Positions 1 through 8,668 of a stretch of 64,000 bases of DNA are shown here, piece after piece (the stretch's first letter is position 1; each line of letters begins with the position of its first letter). Made by a program: the position numbers and the translations under genes. This DNA comes from Kocuria salsicia (GTDB lineage: Bacteria > Actinomycetota > Actinomycetes > Actinomycetales > Micrococcaceae): positions 62,001 to 126,000 of the forward strand of contig NZ_VELE01000004.1 of assembly GCF_007681555.1 (NCBI RefSeq). The letters run 5' to 3'. The notes beneath the pieces were generated by a model. It made no database searches. It saw only the letters and a list, made by a program, of their open reading frames with translations, and was not told where the DNA came from.

Positions 1-947
1 GGTCTCCCACGAACTGCTACATGGACGTGTGGATCGGGCTCACCGCCGCCCTCGGTCTGGACCCGGTGCCCATGCTGGGCGCCGCGTTCAGTGCGGACTT
101 CCTGGGGGACCAGTGGGAGTTCCTGAAACCACGCCAGGAGGACCTCGAGGTGCTCTACGGCCTGGCGGTGGGGGAGTACGACACGTGGCGGCCCCTGGGC
201 GAGCACCTGCAGCTGGCCATGTCCCGCGGGGACGCCCTGATCGTGGAGGTGGACGCATTCCACCTCCCGGACACCGAGGGCGTCTCCTATGGGCTGGAGC
301 ACACCAAGACGTCGATCGTCCCGCTGCGGCTGGACCCGGCGGCGGGGGAGCTGCTCTACCTGCACAACGACGGCGTGCACGTGCTGCGCGGGGAGGACCT
401 GGAGAACACCCTGGGTCCGGGCGCGCGCAGCGGCCGGGTGCCGTACCCCTACGTGGAGCTCGTGCGCGTGGCGGGGGTGCGGCGGCTGGAGGCCCAGCAG
501 CTGTGGCAGCACACGGTGGAGCTGGTGCGGGACCACCTGCGCCGCGCGCCGGGATCCTCCGCCGGGTCGCAGGGCCCCGCGGAGCGGCTCGTCACCGCCA
601 TCCGGGAGCACCTGCCGGTGCTGGCCGAGCGCGGCATGGACTACTTCCACCTGTACTCGTTCGCGACCACGCGCCAGGCGGGGCTCACCGCAGGGCTGGC
701 CGCGCACGCGTGCCGGTACCTCGCCGCGGGCGCCGCCCGGTGGCCCAGCGACCTGGACGCCGAGCTCCTGATCGAGGCGGCCGAGGCGTTCGACGCCGCG
801 GCCGGGGCGGCCAAGACCCTGCAGTTCCAGCTCGCGCGCGCCGCGCGGGGTCGGACTGCGCGCGTAGACACGTCCGCGGACGCGTTCGTGGCGGGGCACA
901 CCGCCGGTATGGTCGCGGTGCGGGACGCGCTGGGCCTCGGGGAGTGA
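1..947 (+). CDS. DUF1839 family protein, 5'-truncated by the window edge
   Basis: The reading frame is already open at base 3 (S-P-T-N-C-Y-M-D-V-W-I-G), so the start codon lies before the window and the Met at base 21 is internal. About 314 residues are visible. The opening Asn-Cys-Tyr-x-Asp-x-Trp-Ile segment and the overall composition match my memory of the DUF1839 family, which has no established biochemical activity. The stop TGA (945-947) overlaps the likely GTG start of the next gene (GTGA), so the two are probably translationally coupled. In other actinomycetes and proteobacteria DUF1839 genes tend to sit near glycosidase-like and carrier-protein ligase genes; that is recalled, not shown here. 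Confidence 0.75.
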   Translation, partial: SPTNCYMDVWIGLTAALGLDPVPMLGAAFSADFLGDQWEFLKPRQEDLEVLYGLAVGEYDTWRPLGEHLQLAMSRGDALIVEVDAFHLPDTEGVSYGLEHTKTSIVPLRLDPAAGELLYLHNDGVHVLRGEDLENTLGPGARSGRVPYPYVELVRVAGVRRLEAQQLWQHTVELVRDHLRRAPGSSAGSQGPAERLVTAIREHLPVLAERGMDYFHLYSFATTRQAGLTAGLAAHACRYLAAGAARWPSDLDAELLIEAAEAFDAAAGAAKTLQFQLARAARGRTARVDTSADAFVAGHTAGMVAVRDALGLGE

Positions 948-3900
948 CGGGCTTGAGCGGTGCCGACGTGCTGGAGCGCGCCACCTGGATCCTGTGCCGT
1001 TCCGATCCCACGCAGGGTCCGGGCGACACCCTGGCCCTCGGCATCCCCGCGCGCGTTCCCGGAACAGTCTCCGGGGCACTGCGCGACGCCCTGGGTGAGG
1101 AGGCCGTGGACGCCGTCCTCGCGGCGGACGGCCCCGAGACCTTCTGGGAGTACCGCACGCGGGTCACCACCGTGGGTGGGCCCCACCTGTTCGTCTCCAC
1201 GGGCGTGGCCACCGTCTCCGAGCTGATGGTTGACGGGGAGACCGTGCACGCGTGCGACAGCGCCTTCGCGCCGTGGGACGTCACCGTCACCCTGCCGCCG
1301 GGGGAGTGCGAGATCGCCCTGCGCGTCCTGCCCCTGTCCAGCGTGGCCGTGCCGCGCAAGCCGCGCGCCCGCTGGCTCTCCCCGCTGGTCTCCGACCGAT
1401 CCCTGCGCTGGCGCCGCACGCCGCTCGTCGGGGCCATCGACTGGCCCGGCGCTCGCCCCGTCGTGGGGCCCTGGGGCGGGCTCGCCGCCACGCCGGTCAC
1501 CTCGTCTCCTGACGGCGCCACGCATTCCCCGTCCGCCTCTCGGAGAGATTCCTCGCCCCTTCTTGTGCCCTCTTCTCCCGCTGCCCTCCCGCCCGTTTCC
1601 CCGGACGACGACGACGCCGCCGCGGCCCCCGCCCGTTCCCGCCCTCTCCCACCGTCCGCGGTGCGCGCCCGGGTCACCCAGGACGTCCACGGGGTGGTGG
1701 CCGTGGACCTCGCCGAGATCGCCGTCGGAGCCGAGGGCTGCCGGGTGCTTGTCGAACCGCTCCGGCCCGCAGAGGACGATCCCCCCGCTCAGCGCGTGAC
1801 CGCGTCGGAAGGCGGCGCCGTCGAGCGTGTCGTGAGCGCCGCGGAGCTCGCGGCCGCCGGAACCACAACCGTCGAGGTCCCCGTGGCCGACCCCCTCCTG
1901 TGGTGGCCCCACGGGATGGGTGCCCAGCAGCTGTACTGCGTGCGCGTGCGGGCCGGGGACGAGGAACTGCACGCCCGCGTGGGGTTCCGCACCGTGATTG
2001 CAGAGCCCAGGGACGCGACCCACCGCGGGCTGGCGCTGCGCGTGAACGGCGTGCCCGTGTTCGCGCGCGGGACCGTGTGGACGGGGGCGGACCCGTACGA
2101 GGTCGCCGCCGACCCCTGCCGCATCCGCCGGATGCTCCGCAGGCTGCGGGACGCTGGCGCCACCATGGTGCGCATCCCCGGCACGAGCTGCTACGAGACC
2201 GAGGACTTCCACCGCGCGTGCGACGAGCTGGGGCTCATGGTGTGGCAGGACGTTGATCTCGGGCCTCTGGATCCGCCCGACGACCCCGCCTGGCGGGCCG
2301 GACTGCGCCACGAGGTACGGGCGCTCGCCGCGCGCCTCGCCGGGCACCCCTCCACCGTGGTGATCTCCGGAGGCACGGAGGTCATCCAGGCCCCGGTGCT
2401 GGCCGGGCGACCCGCCGAGCAGTGGACTCCGGACGTGCTCCTGCGGGACATCCCGGCCACCGTCGCGGAGGCGGGATCGGACGCGGTGGTCGTCCCCTCG
2501 TCCCCGTGCTCCGACGCCCACCTCGACGTCGCGCAGGCCGTGGTCGAGCGGGTGCGGGCCGTTCTGGCGCTGCCCCGCGGGGTTTGCGACGAGAACGGGG
2601 GCCCGAGCGGGGACGCGCACGACTCGTTCGTCCCGCCCACCCCTGCCACCCCTGCCGCCCCGGCCGTGCCGCAGGGCTCTCCCGTGGATGCCGCGGACGG
2701 CGTGTGCCACTACTTCGGGGTGGGCGCCTACGGGCGTTCGCTCGAGGACACCGTGACGCGCGGTGTGCGCTTCGCCGCGGAGTCGCTCGCGTTCGCGGTG
2801 CCGCCGGAGCCTGCCGTGGTGCGGGCGCAGTTCGGCACGGACGCCCCGCTGGACGGCGAGGAAACCGAGGCCGCGTGGCGCGCGGGCCTCGCGCACGATC
2901 CCGGCGCCGACTGGACCTTCGCGGACACCACCAGCACGTACGTGCACCGGCTCTTCCTGGACCGGGACAGTGATCCGGACGCCAGCCTCGCCGTACCCGC
3001 GCGCCCGGTCCCCGAGGACTCGATCCGCGGCCACGCGCGGCGCCTGGAGCTCGAGCGGGCCACCCTGGCCCACGTCTTCCAGCGCACATTCGCTCAGTGG
3101 CGCTCCTCGGACTCGCCGTGCCGCGGAGCGCTCGTGCTCTCGGCGGCGTCCACCGCACCGGGCGCCGGATGGGGCGTCCTGGACGTCACCGGCCGCCCGA
3201 CGGCCGCGTGGTACGGCATGCGCCGGGCCTGCGCGCCGGTGGCGGTCTCGTTCGTGCCCGCGGGCGGGGACGGGCTGCCCGTGCACGTGTGGAACGACCG
3301 GGCGCGGACGCTGGAGGCAACCCTGCGGCTGACCGTGGCGACCGTGCGCGGGGGCAGCCAGCCCGCCGTCGACGTTCCCGTGACGGTCCCGGCCCACGGG
3401 GAGACGGTGGTGCGCGCGGACCTCGCGGACGGCACGTTCCGGGACCTCGACAACGCCTACGGCTTCGGGGACCGGGAGTACGACGCCGTGTCCGCCGTTC
3501 TTCTTGACTCCCACGGTCGCGTGCTGGCACGGGACGCGCACCTCAGCGGTGGACCCCGCCGCAACGACGCCGCGGACCCCGGACTGAGCGCACGGTGGGT
3601 GCGCACGGGGTCTGACGGATGGGGTGTGGCTGTCACGGCCGAGGGGCTCGCCCGCTTCCTCGCACTGGACCTGCCCGTTCGGGCGGGAGGGGCGGGTGCC
3701 GCGAGAACGGCCCCAGGGACGGGTGCAGTGACGGACCAGCCAGCCGTGGACAGAGTCGACACGGGGACGACAGCGGTGACGGCGGACGCGTGGCAAGAGC
3801 GGGACCCGGTGGCCGAGGACGGCTACGTGCACGTGCTGCCCGGCGAGATCGTGGTGCTGCCCGTGGGCGGCGAGGTCACCGGGTCAGTTCGCGCGGCGAC

Positions 3901-3949
3901 GCGCGTGCGAGCCCTCGGCACTGACCCGGTGGCCGTCAGCGAGAACTGA
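944..3949 (+). CDS. Glycoside hydrolase family 2 (beta-mannosidase-like) protein
   Basis: About 1001 residues from GTG 944, which overlaps the upstream stop by 4 bases; TTG 953 is the alternative. The layout fits GH2: an N-terminal jelly-roll domain (FWEYRTRV, then a VTLPPGE strand), an Ig-like segment with LLWWPHGMGAQ around residue 320, and a TIM barrel. The acid/base Glu is probably the Glu of ISGGTE near residue 480, where Asn is more usual before Glu; the nucleophile is probably the Glu of FAAESLAF near residue 610. Substrate is not predictable and no signal peptide is seen. A Ser/Pro/Asp-rich stretch (about residues 184-243, bases 1495-1670) interrupts the N-terminal part and looks like a disordered linker. 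The very long open frame upstream of 944 in this phase is a shadow of the DUF1839 gene. Confidence 0.75.
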   Translation: MTGLSGADVLERATWILCRSDPTQGPGDTLALGIPARVPGTVSGALRDALGEEAVDAVLAADGPETFWEYRTRVTTVGGPHLFVSTGVATVSELMVDGETVHACDSAFAPWDVTVTLPPGECEIALRVLPLSSVAVPRKPRARWLSPLVSDRSLRWRRTPLVGAIDWPGARPVVGPWGGLAATPVTSSPDGATHSPSASRRDSSPLLVPSSPAALPPVSPDDDDAAAAPARSRPLPPSAVRARVTQDVHGVVAVDLAEIAVGAEGCRVLVEPLRPAEDDPPAQRVTASEGGAVERVVSAAELAAAGTTTVEVPVADPLLWWPHGMGAQQLYCVRVRAGDEELHARVGFRTVIAEPRDATHRGLALRVNGVPVFARGTVWTGADPYEVAADPCRIRRMLRRLRDAGATMVRIPGTSCYETEDFHRACDELGLMVWQDVDLGPLDPPDDPAWRAGLRHEVRALAARLAGHPSTVVISGGTEVIQAPVLAGRPAEQWTPDVLLRDIPATVAEAGSDAVVVPSSPCSDAHLDVAQAVVERVRAVLALPRGVCDENGGPSGDAHDSFVPPTPATPAAPAVPQGSPVDAADGVCHYFGVGAYGRSLEDTVTRGVRFAAESLAFAVPPEPAVVRAQFGTDAPLDGEETEAAWRAGLAHDPGADWTFADTTSTYVHRLFLDRDSDPDASLAVPARPVPEDSIRGHARRLELERATLAHVFQRTFAQWRSSDSPCRGALVLSAASTAPGAGWGVLDVTGRPTAAWYGMRRACAPVAVSFVPAGGDGLPVHVWNDRARTLEATLRLTVATVRGGSQPAVDVPVTVPAHGETVVRADLADGTFRDLDNAYGFGDREYDAVSAVLLDSHGRVLARDAHLSGGPRRNDAADPGLSARWVRTGSDGWGVAVTAEGLARFLALDLPVRAGGAGAARTAPGTGAVTDQPAVDRVDTGTTAVTADAWQERDPVAEDGYVHVLPGEIVVLPVGGEVTGSVRAATRVRALGTDPVAVSEN

Positions 3950-4021
3950 GCCGGTCCCGGCTCCTGTGGCGGTTGAACAACTCTGCCGCGGGAACCGGGA
4001 CCGTGCCCGTGAGTGCCGTTT

Positions 4022-5788
4022 TCAGTGCGAGACGCCGGAGGTGGCCGCCAGCTGCTCCACCGTGAACTGCGCCATGGCGCGGCGGGCGGCGGTGGAGAAC
4101 ATGGAGTGGTCCAGAGAGTCCACCACCACCACGGCCGAGCGCGGGCCGATCCGCCCGGTCTCGGCACCGCAGAACTCGGCGTCCAGCGTGCCGAAGACCG
4201 CGTTCACCGTGAGACCCGGGACGCGCTCCAGGCGGCGCAGCTCAGGCTGCGGGACGTCGATGATCCCGAGGGTCGCCGCGAGGGAGTTCACTCGGGGGGA
4301 CGCCGCGTGCGCCTTCGCGCGGGTGCCGCGGACCACCGTGCGCGCCACGTTGCCGACCTGGGTGGTCAGGGTCCGGCGCAGGGAGCCGAGGGCAGAGGCG
4401 TCCGGTGCGGCGGCGTCGGCGGAGGACGCGGCAGGGACGGCGTCCGCGGTGGGGTCCTCACCCGGCACACGCGGGGCGAGCGGGCCCTCCGTGAGGCCCT
4501 GGCGCCAGTAGCGCCACGGCTGACGCTGCCACGCCACGTTGTTGATCACGTCCAGGGTGGTGCGGGCGCTGATCTGCGCGGGGAGCTCACGCGCGGCGGC
4601 CATCAGGCCCCACGCGCCCAGGCAGATCCCGGCGGCGGTCACGGGGCCGTCCGTGAGGGAGGCCACGTGCAGGATGAGCTCCCGACACTCGGCCACCGTG
4701 CGGCGGTCGTAGGGATTTGGGTTGCGGGAACGATCCGAGCGGACCAGCTCCCCGGTGTCCGTTCGCTCGGCGAGCAGGCACACGGCCCCGCGGGAGGACG
4801 CCAGCAGCGCGGTGTTCAGCCACAGTCCACCCGCCGCCTCCATGACGTCCGAGCCGGGGGAGACCAGGCCGAGCCCGGGCGCGTCCGCGGCGCGCTCCAG
4901 CGGCTCGGTGACGATCCCCGGACGCCGGTCCGCGCCGACCGTGGTCCGGCGCAGCCGCACGGTGGTGCCGTCCATCTCCACAGTGGCCTGCTGCGCGGGC
5001 TCCGGCGCAGTGGTGCCCTCGTTGTGGGCGGGTGCGTGCTCGGACAGGGCAGCGACGACGGCGCCCGTCACGCCGGGCGGCACGGTGGCCACCCGCGGGT
5101 GGACGTTGAGCGGGAGGGGGCCGGTCTCCTCCTCGCCCAGGATGCTGATGCCCCGCGCCGGGTCCGCCGCGGGAGCGGGGACGGTCTTGACGGCCGCGGC
5201 TCCCTCCGCCGTGAGGTGCAGGTCGAGTAGCTCGGTGCCCCCCGCAACGCGCGGGGGCAGGCTCTGCCCGGCCATGCGGCGCAGCGCGCTCTGGTGGCGC
5301 AGCCACTGCTTGCCGGACACCGGCGCCATCACCACGCGCTGCGCCCAGCCCTCGTCATCGTCCGCCGCCAGGTAGGCGCCGGCCACGCCGATGCCCACAC
5401 CGTGGACCGGTTGGCCCTGGCCCGCCCAGTCGCGCACCGCGGTCAGGTCCTCGGACCAGTGCTGTGCGTCCGTCACGTCCTTGGAGGCGGGGCTCTGCCC
5501 GGTGCCGGACCAGTCGAAGCGCACCACGCACCAGCCGTCCGCGGCCAGGGCGCGCGCGGTGTGCAGGACCGTGCGGGTCAGCGTGACGCGCTCACGCCCG
5601 GGAGGGGCGGCTAGCACGATGCTCGCGCCACGCGCCGGCGCGGCGGGCTCGTGGACGTCGACCGCGAGCAGACGGTCCCCCGCGGGGATCCAGCCGTGGC
5701 TCACGGATGTCTCGACGACGGCTGCCCCGTCCGTCCCCGAGCCGTGCACGGGCCGCAGGGCGCGGCCGAGACCTGAAAGCGTCAACAA
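4022..5788 (-). CDS. Two-lobed alpha/beta-hydrolase-like protein
   Basis: 588 residues from TTG 5788, chosen because GGGGAG lies 6 bases upstream; the open frame continues far upstream without a credible start. The N-terminal lobe has an alpha/beta hydrolase signature (VVRFDWSGTGQS near residue 90), but its elbow reads VGIGVAGA and has no Ser. A second elbow, AAGICLGAW, places a Cys at about residue 389. The C-terminal part supplies an Asp (FGTLD, about 536) and a His (DSLDHS, about 561), giving a possible Cys-Asp-His triad like that of dienelactone hydrolase. No signal peptide. The substrate is unknown. The gene stands alone, convergent with the GH2 gene. Confidence 0.6.
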   Translation of the reverse strand: MLTLSGLGRALRPVHGSGTDGAAVVETSVSHGWIPAGDRLLAVDVHEPAAPARGASIVLAAPPGRERVTLTRTVLHTARALAADGWCVVRFDWSGTGQSPASKDVTDAQHWSEDLTAVRDWAGQGQPVHGVGIGVAGAYLAADDDEGWAQRVVMAPVSGKQWLRHQSALRRMAGQSLPPRVAGGTELLDLHLTAEGAAAVKTVPAPAADPARGISILGEEETGPLPLNVHPRVATVPPGVTGAVVAALSEHAPAHNEGTTAPEPAQQATVEMDGTTVRLRRTTVGADRRPGIVTEPLERAADAPGLGLVSPGSDVMEAAGGLWLNTALLASSRGAVCLLAERTDTGELVRSDRSRNPNPYDRRTVAECRELILHVASLTDGPVTAAGICLGAWGLMAAARELPAQISARTTLDVINNVAWQRQPWRYWRQGLTEGPLAPRVPGEDPTADAVPAASSADAAAPDASALGSLRRTLTTQVGNVARTVVRGTRAKAHAASPRVNSLAATLGIIDVPQPELRRLERVPGLTVNAVFGTLDAEFCGAETGRIGPRSAVVVVDSLDHSMFSTAARRAMAQFTVEQLAATSGVSH

Positions 5789-6133
5789 TGGTTTCTCCCC
5801 CGTGATCGTGGTGCGTCGAGACCCCGCCGTCGGTGACCCCTCACCGATCTCCCCCGGGGCCGTGAAAACTCGCTCCCGACAGCACATTTCTGTCCTCATC
5901 CTAGCGGCCGGGGGCGAGCCGGGGCCGCCCTGTCCTCGCCCCCACTTTGGTGTGCACCCGCACAGGGTGCCCTCGGACCCCGCCTGCGGGTACCTCTCGG
6001 GGAGCCCTTCCACGGGTCCCGTTCTCGTGCCCGAGCCGGCGGGTGGCATCGCCGAGTGACCGCCCCTCGTGTGTGCGGCAGTCACCTGGGGTGTCTCCCA
6101 TGAGTTTGCTGATTGACGCGCGATTGTGGGCGT
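5789..6133. other. Intergenic region upstream of the hydrolase
   Basis: About 345 bases with no convincing gene. It should hold the promoter of the minus-strand hydrolase; a TAGGAT-like -10 reads on the minus strand at 5898-5903. The rest shows nothing recognisable before the transposase remnant at 6134. Confidence 0.4.
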
Positions 6134-6265
6134 GTGGCTGCTGCTGTTGCTTCTCCAACTCGTCGTCTGGCAGATGCGCAGTGGGCGCTGATCGGCCCGT
6201 TGCTGGCGTCGAACACGGGGCGGCGAGGGCATCCGTTCCGTGACGATCGCCGGGGCCGTCGATAG
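6134..6265 (+). pseudogene. IS5-type transposase N-terminal remnant
   Basis: From GTG 6134 a 43-codon frame reads ...RRLADAQWALIGPLLAS, then NTGRRGHPFRDDRR, and ends at TAG 6263-6265. This is the conserved start of IS5-family (DUF4096-type) transposases; in intact proteins it continues into an IVYRYR-GIPWRDLP segment, which is absent. A short stretch after the stop (6266-6330) still looks transposase-like in other frames, so the remnant is both truncated and rearranged. No terminal inverted repeats are visible. It is a dead relic. Confidence 0.75.
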
Positions 6266-6339
6266 GAGGAGTCGGCATCCACCATCTGATCCACGACACG
6301 GCCGCGCTGCCCCACCCCGGGCGGAGAGCGGCGACCTCG

Positions 6340-6375
6340 AAGGGCCCGGAGGAGCACGACGTTCCTCCGGGCCCT
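6340..6375 (-). terminator. Hairpin terminator of the 6383-7378 gene
   Basis: Perfect 14-bp arms AAGGGCCCGGAGGA (6340-6353) and TCCTCCGGGCCCTT (6362-6375) with an 8-base loop, 8 bases beyond the minus-strand stop. There is no long T tract, as is common in actinomycetes. Confidence 0.8.
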
Positions 6376-6382
6376 TCCCGTC

Positions 6383-7378
6383 TCACCGCACGTCGATCCC
6401 GAAGACGCGCTTGACCGCGGTGACCACGTGGCGGCCGTAGCGCTGGGACGAGGGCGTGGAGGAGAACGGCAGGAACCGGCCGGGGGCGTCCGGGTGGGTG
6501 ATCTTCCCGTGGGTGGGCCCGGAAGTGGTGACCTCGAAGCCCGCGCCGCGCAGCCGCTCGAGCAGCTCCCGACGGTTCGTGGGGTAGCGGGTGCCCCCGC
6601 CGCCCGGCTTCGCGCCGGTGCGTTCGAGGGAGTCGGCGGTATCCGCCCAGGTCTCGTCCGGGCGCCGGGCGATCGCCCAGCCGCTGCGGTAGATCCCCAC
6701 CACGCGGTGCTCCGCGCGCATCACCTGCACGCACAGCTGCCCGCGCACGTAGTAGTCGGTGCGTCCCAGGTCCGCGGTCCACGTGTCCTCGGGCTGGGCC
6801 ACCACAGCCCGCAGCGCCTGCTCGCTGACGTCCCAGACTCCCTGCGCGTGGACCCCCTCGGCGGGGACGTCCAGTGCGGACGGTTCCGTGGTGGCCGAGT
6901 CCACGGTGTAGAACGCGTTCTCGGGTGTGCCGGTCTCCGGGGCCATCCCCGCCCGCAGCCGTTCCACGAACCGGGCAAGCTGCGGGTCCACGGTGAGCTG
7001 CGGGGTCGTCGTCCCGTCCGCGTTTCCTGCGGTCTCCGTCCGGTCGGCGCCCGCAGAAGGCACGGACCGTGGGCCCGGCCCCGGTTTCGGGGTTCCACCC
7101 GGCGCCCTGCGGTCAGCCGGGGGCTGCCCACCGGAGGATGCGGGCGGCGTCGTGCGCGCACCCTTCGGCCGGGGCCCACCCGCGGGCGGGGATGGTCTGC
7201 GCGCGCCACCGGGGACCTGCCCACCGCTGGACGACGACGTCGGCTCCGCACCGCCCGCGCCTTGCTCACCGGCAGCGGCGGGGGACGGGCGCCACGACGT
7301 GTAGTCCACCGGGCGCACGCTGCGGGCGGGGTCCGTGCGGCCGCGCATCACGGCGGGGGTGGGGCGCGGGGTGCTCAT
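6383..7378 (-). CDS. Unknown protein with Pro-rich N-terminus and HicA-like C-terminal domain
   Basis: 331 residues from ATG 7378; Met12 is an alternative start. The first ~115 residues are Pro/Gly/Ser-rich and probably disordered. Residues ~125-255 form an unassigned globular domain with several Trp/Tyr residues (DTWTADLGRTDYYVRGQLCV). The last ~65 residues (RRELLERLRGAGFEV, then GPTHGKITHPD) resemble the HicA toxin fold, a small dsRBD-like domain with a Gly-x-x-His motif, although the preceding basic/Ser signature is altered. There is no HicB-like partner next door, so a toxin-antitoxin role is not supported. The gene is divergent from rlmC with 123 bases between them. Function unknown. Confidence 0.5.
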   Translation of the reverse strand: MSTPRPTPAVMRGRTDPARSVRPVDYTSWRPSPAAAGEQGAGGAEPTSSSSGGQVPGGARRPSPPAGGPRPKGARTTPPASSGGQPPADRRAPGGTPKPGPGPRSVPSAGADRTETAGNADGTTTPQLTVDPQLARFVERLRAGMAPETGTPENAFYTVDSATTEPSALDVPAEGVHAQGVWDVSEQALRAVVAQPEDTWTADLGRTDYYVRGQLCVQVMRAEHRVVGIYRSGWAIARRPDETWADTADSLERTGAKPGGGGTRYPTNRRELLERLRGAGFEVTTSGPTHGKITHPDAPGRFLPFSSTPSSQRYGRHVVTAVKRVFGIDVR

Positions 7379-7488
7379 GGTGATTGTCCTGTGCTGGGAG
7401 AGGGGGCTGGAGGTCCATGTCACCGTGCCACGATCCCGGGGCGAATGCCAGGCGCGGGCGGCGTCCCGGTCCCACCGGCACTGCGCCG

Positions 7489-7494
7489 TACACT
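7489..7494 (+). promoter_or_regulatory. Putative -10 element, leaderless rlmC
   Basis: TACACT ends 7 bases before ATG 7502, and no Shine-Dalgarno sequence precedes the ATG. Transcription would start at or within a base or two of the start codon. Confidence 0.5.
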
Positions 7495-7501
7495 CGGGCG
7501 G

Positions 7502-8638
7502 ATGGAGTGCGGATACTACAACCGGGACCTGTGCCACTCGTGCACCGCGATCGAGGTGGCCTACGGGCGGCAGCTGGAGCGCAAGCAGGAGCTGGTCCGG
7601 GGGCTGGTGGACCCGCTCGGGAGCCCACGCTGGCTGGCGCCGGTGGCGTCCGCGGAGGCGGGGTTCCGCAACAAGGCCAAGATGGTCGTCGCGGGGGAGG
7701 TGGGCGCGCCCACCCTCGGAATCCTGGACGGCACCCGCGGCACGGACCTTCGGGACTGCCCGCTGTACCCCGCACCGGTCACCCGCGCCCTGCACGCGCT
7801 CGGGGAGTTCATCTCGCGGGTGCGGCTGCTGCCCTACGACGTCGCCAAGCGGCGCGGCGAGCTCAAGCACGTGGTGGTCACCGGCAGCCCCGAGGGGCGG
7901 CTCATGGTGCGCTTCATGCTGCGCAGCACCCGCCAGCTGCCCAAGATCCGCGAGAACATGGACCTGCTGCACGAGCTCGTGCCCGCGGCGGACGTCGTCT
8001 CCGTGAACCTGCAGCCGGAGCACAAGGCCGTGATCGAGGGACCCGAGGAGATCCTGCTGACCGAGCGGTCCGAACTGGTCATGACGGTCAACGGGATCGG
8101 CCTGCGGGTGCGCCCGCGCTCCTTCTTCCAGACCAACACCGCGGTCACGGAGCGGCTCTACGCCCAGGTGGCCGAGTGGGTCAGCGCTGCGGATCCCGTG
8201 AGCGTGTGGGACCTCTACTGCGGGGTGGGCGGATTCGCCCTGCACGTGGCGGACCCCGCCCGCGAGGTGGTGGGCACCGAGATCTCCCCGGAGGCCGTGG
8301 CCTCCGCCCGGGACACAGCCCGCGCCATGGGACTGCCGGAGGCCGGCCCCGGCTCCGTTCGCTTCCTTGCCGACGACGCCGCCGCGACACCCGCGGACCT
8401 GCCCGGCACCCCGGAGCTCGCGATCGTGAACCCGCCGCGCCGCGGTCTGGACGCCTCCCTGTGCGCGTGGTTGGAAGGGTCCGCCGTGGGCCACGCCGTC
8501 TACTCGTCCTGCAACGCGAAGACCCTGGCGAGGGACCTGCGGCGGATGCCGTCCCTGCGGCCCGTGGAGGCCAGGCTGCTGGACATGTTCCCCCACACCG
8601 GCCACTACGAGGCCGCAGTGCTGCTGCGGCGCGGGTGA
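7502..8638 (+). CDS. rlmC: 23S rRNA (uracil-C5)-methyltransferase, RlmC/RumB type
   Basis: 378 residues. It would methylate a uracil in 23S rRNA (U747 in E. coli numbering) using SAM. The first residues carry a CxxxxxxxCxxC cluster (Cys3, Cys11, Cys14) and a fourth Cys lies in LRDCPLYP near residue 86, the iron-sulfur cluster ligands of the RlmC/RlmD group. The SAM-binding motif is DLYCGVGGFALH, followed by IVNPPRRGLD, and the catalytic Cys is in SSCNAKTLARDL. The very short segment before the cluster and absence of a TRAM domain fit RlmC better than RlmD. The start is fixed because Cys3 is needed; the gene appears leaderless. Confidence 0.88.
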   Translation: MECGYYNRDLCHSCTAIEVAYGRQLERKQELVRGLVDPLGSPRWLAPVASAEAGFRNKAKMVVAGEVGAPTLGILDGTRGTDLRDCPLYPAPVTRALHALGEFISRVRLLPYDVAKRRGELKHVVVTGSPEGRLMVRFMLRSTRQLPKIRENMDLLHELVPAADVVSVNLQPEHKAVIEGPEEILLTERSELVMTVNGIGLRVRPRSFFQTNTAVTERLYAQVAEWVSAADPVSVWDLYCGVGGFALHVADPAREVVGTEISPEAVASARDTARAMGLPEAGPGSVRFLADDAAATPADLPGTPELAIVNPPRRGLDASLCAWLEGSAVGHAVYSSCNAKTLARDLRRMPSLRPVEARLLDMFPHTGHYEAAVLLRRG

Positions 8639-8668
8639 AGCCCGGGCGTCACACTGGCTGCCGGGCGC

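Noticed and set aside
29-943. Upstream continuation of the GH2 reading frame to base 29
   Set aside because: It overlaps the whole DUF1839 gene with Arg/Pro/Gly-rich nonsense; GTG 944 is a far better start.
641-3832. Long antisense open frame (over 1000 codons) opposite the GH2 gene
   Set aside because: His/Arg/Gly-rich composition, no start context, no recognisable domain; a GC-skew shadow of the real gene.
6383-7378. HicAB toxin-antitoxin system
   Set aside because: Only a HicA-like segment fused to a larger protein; no HicB-like gene on either side.
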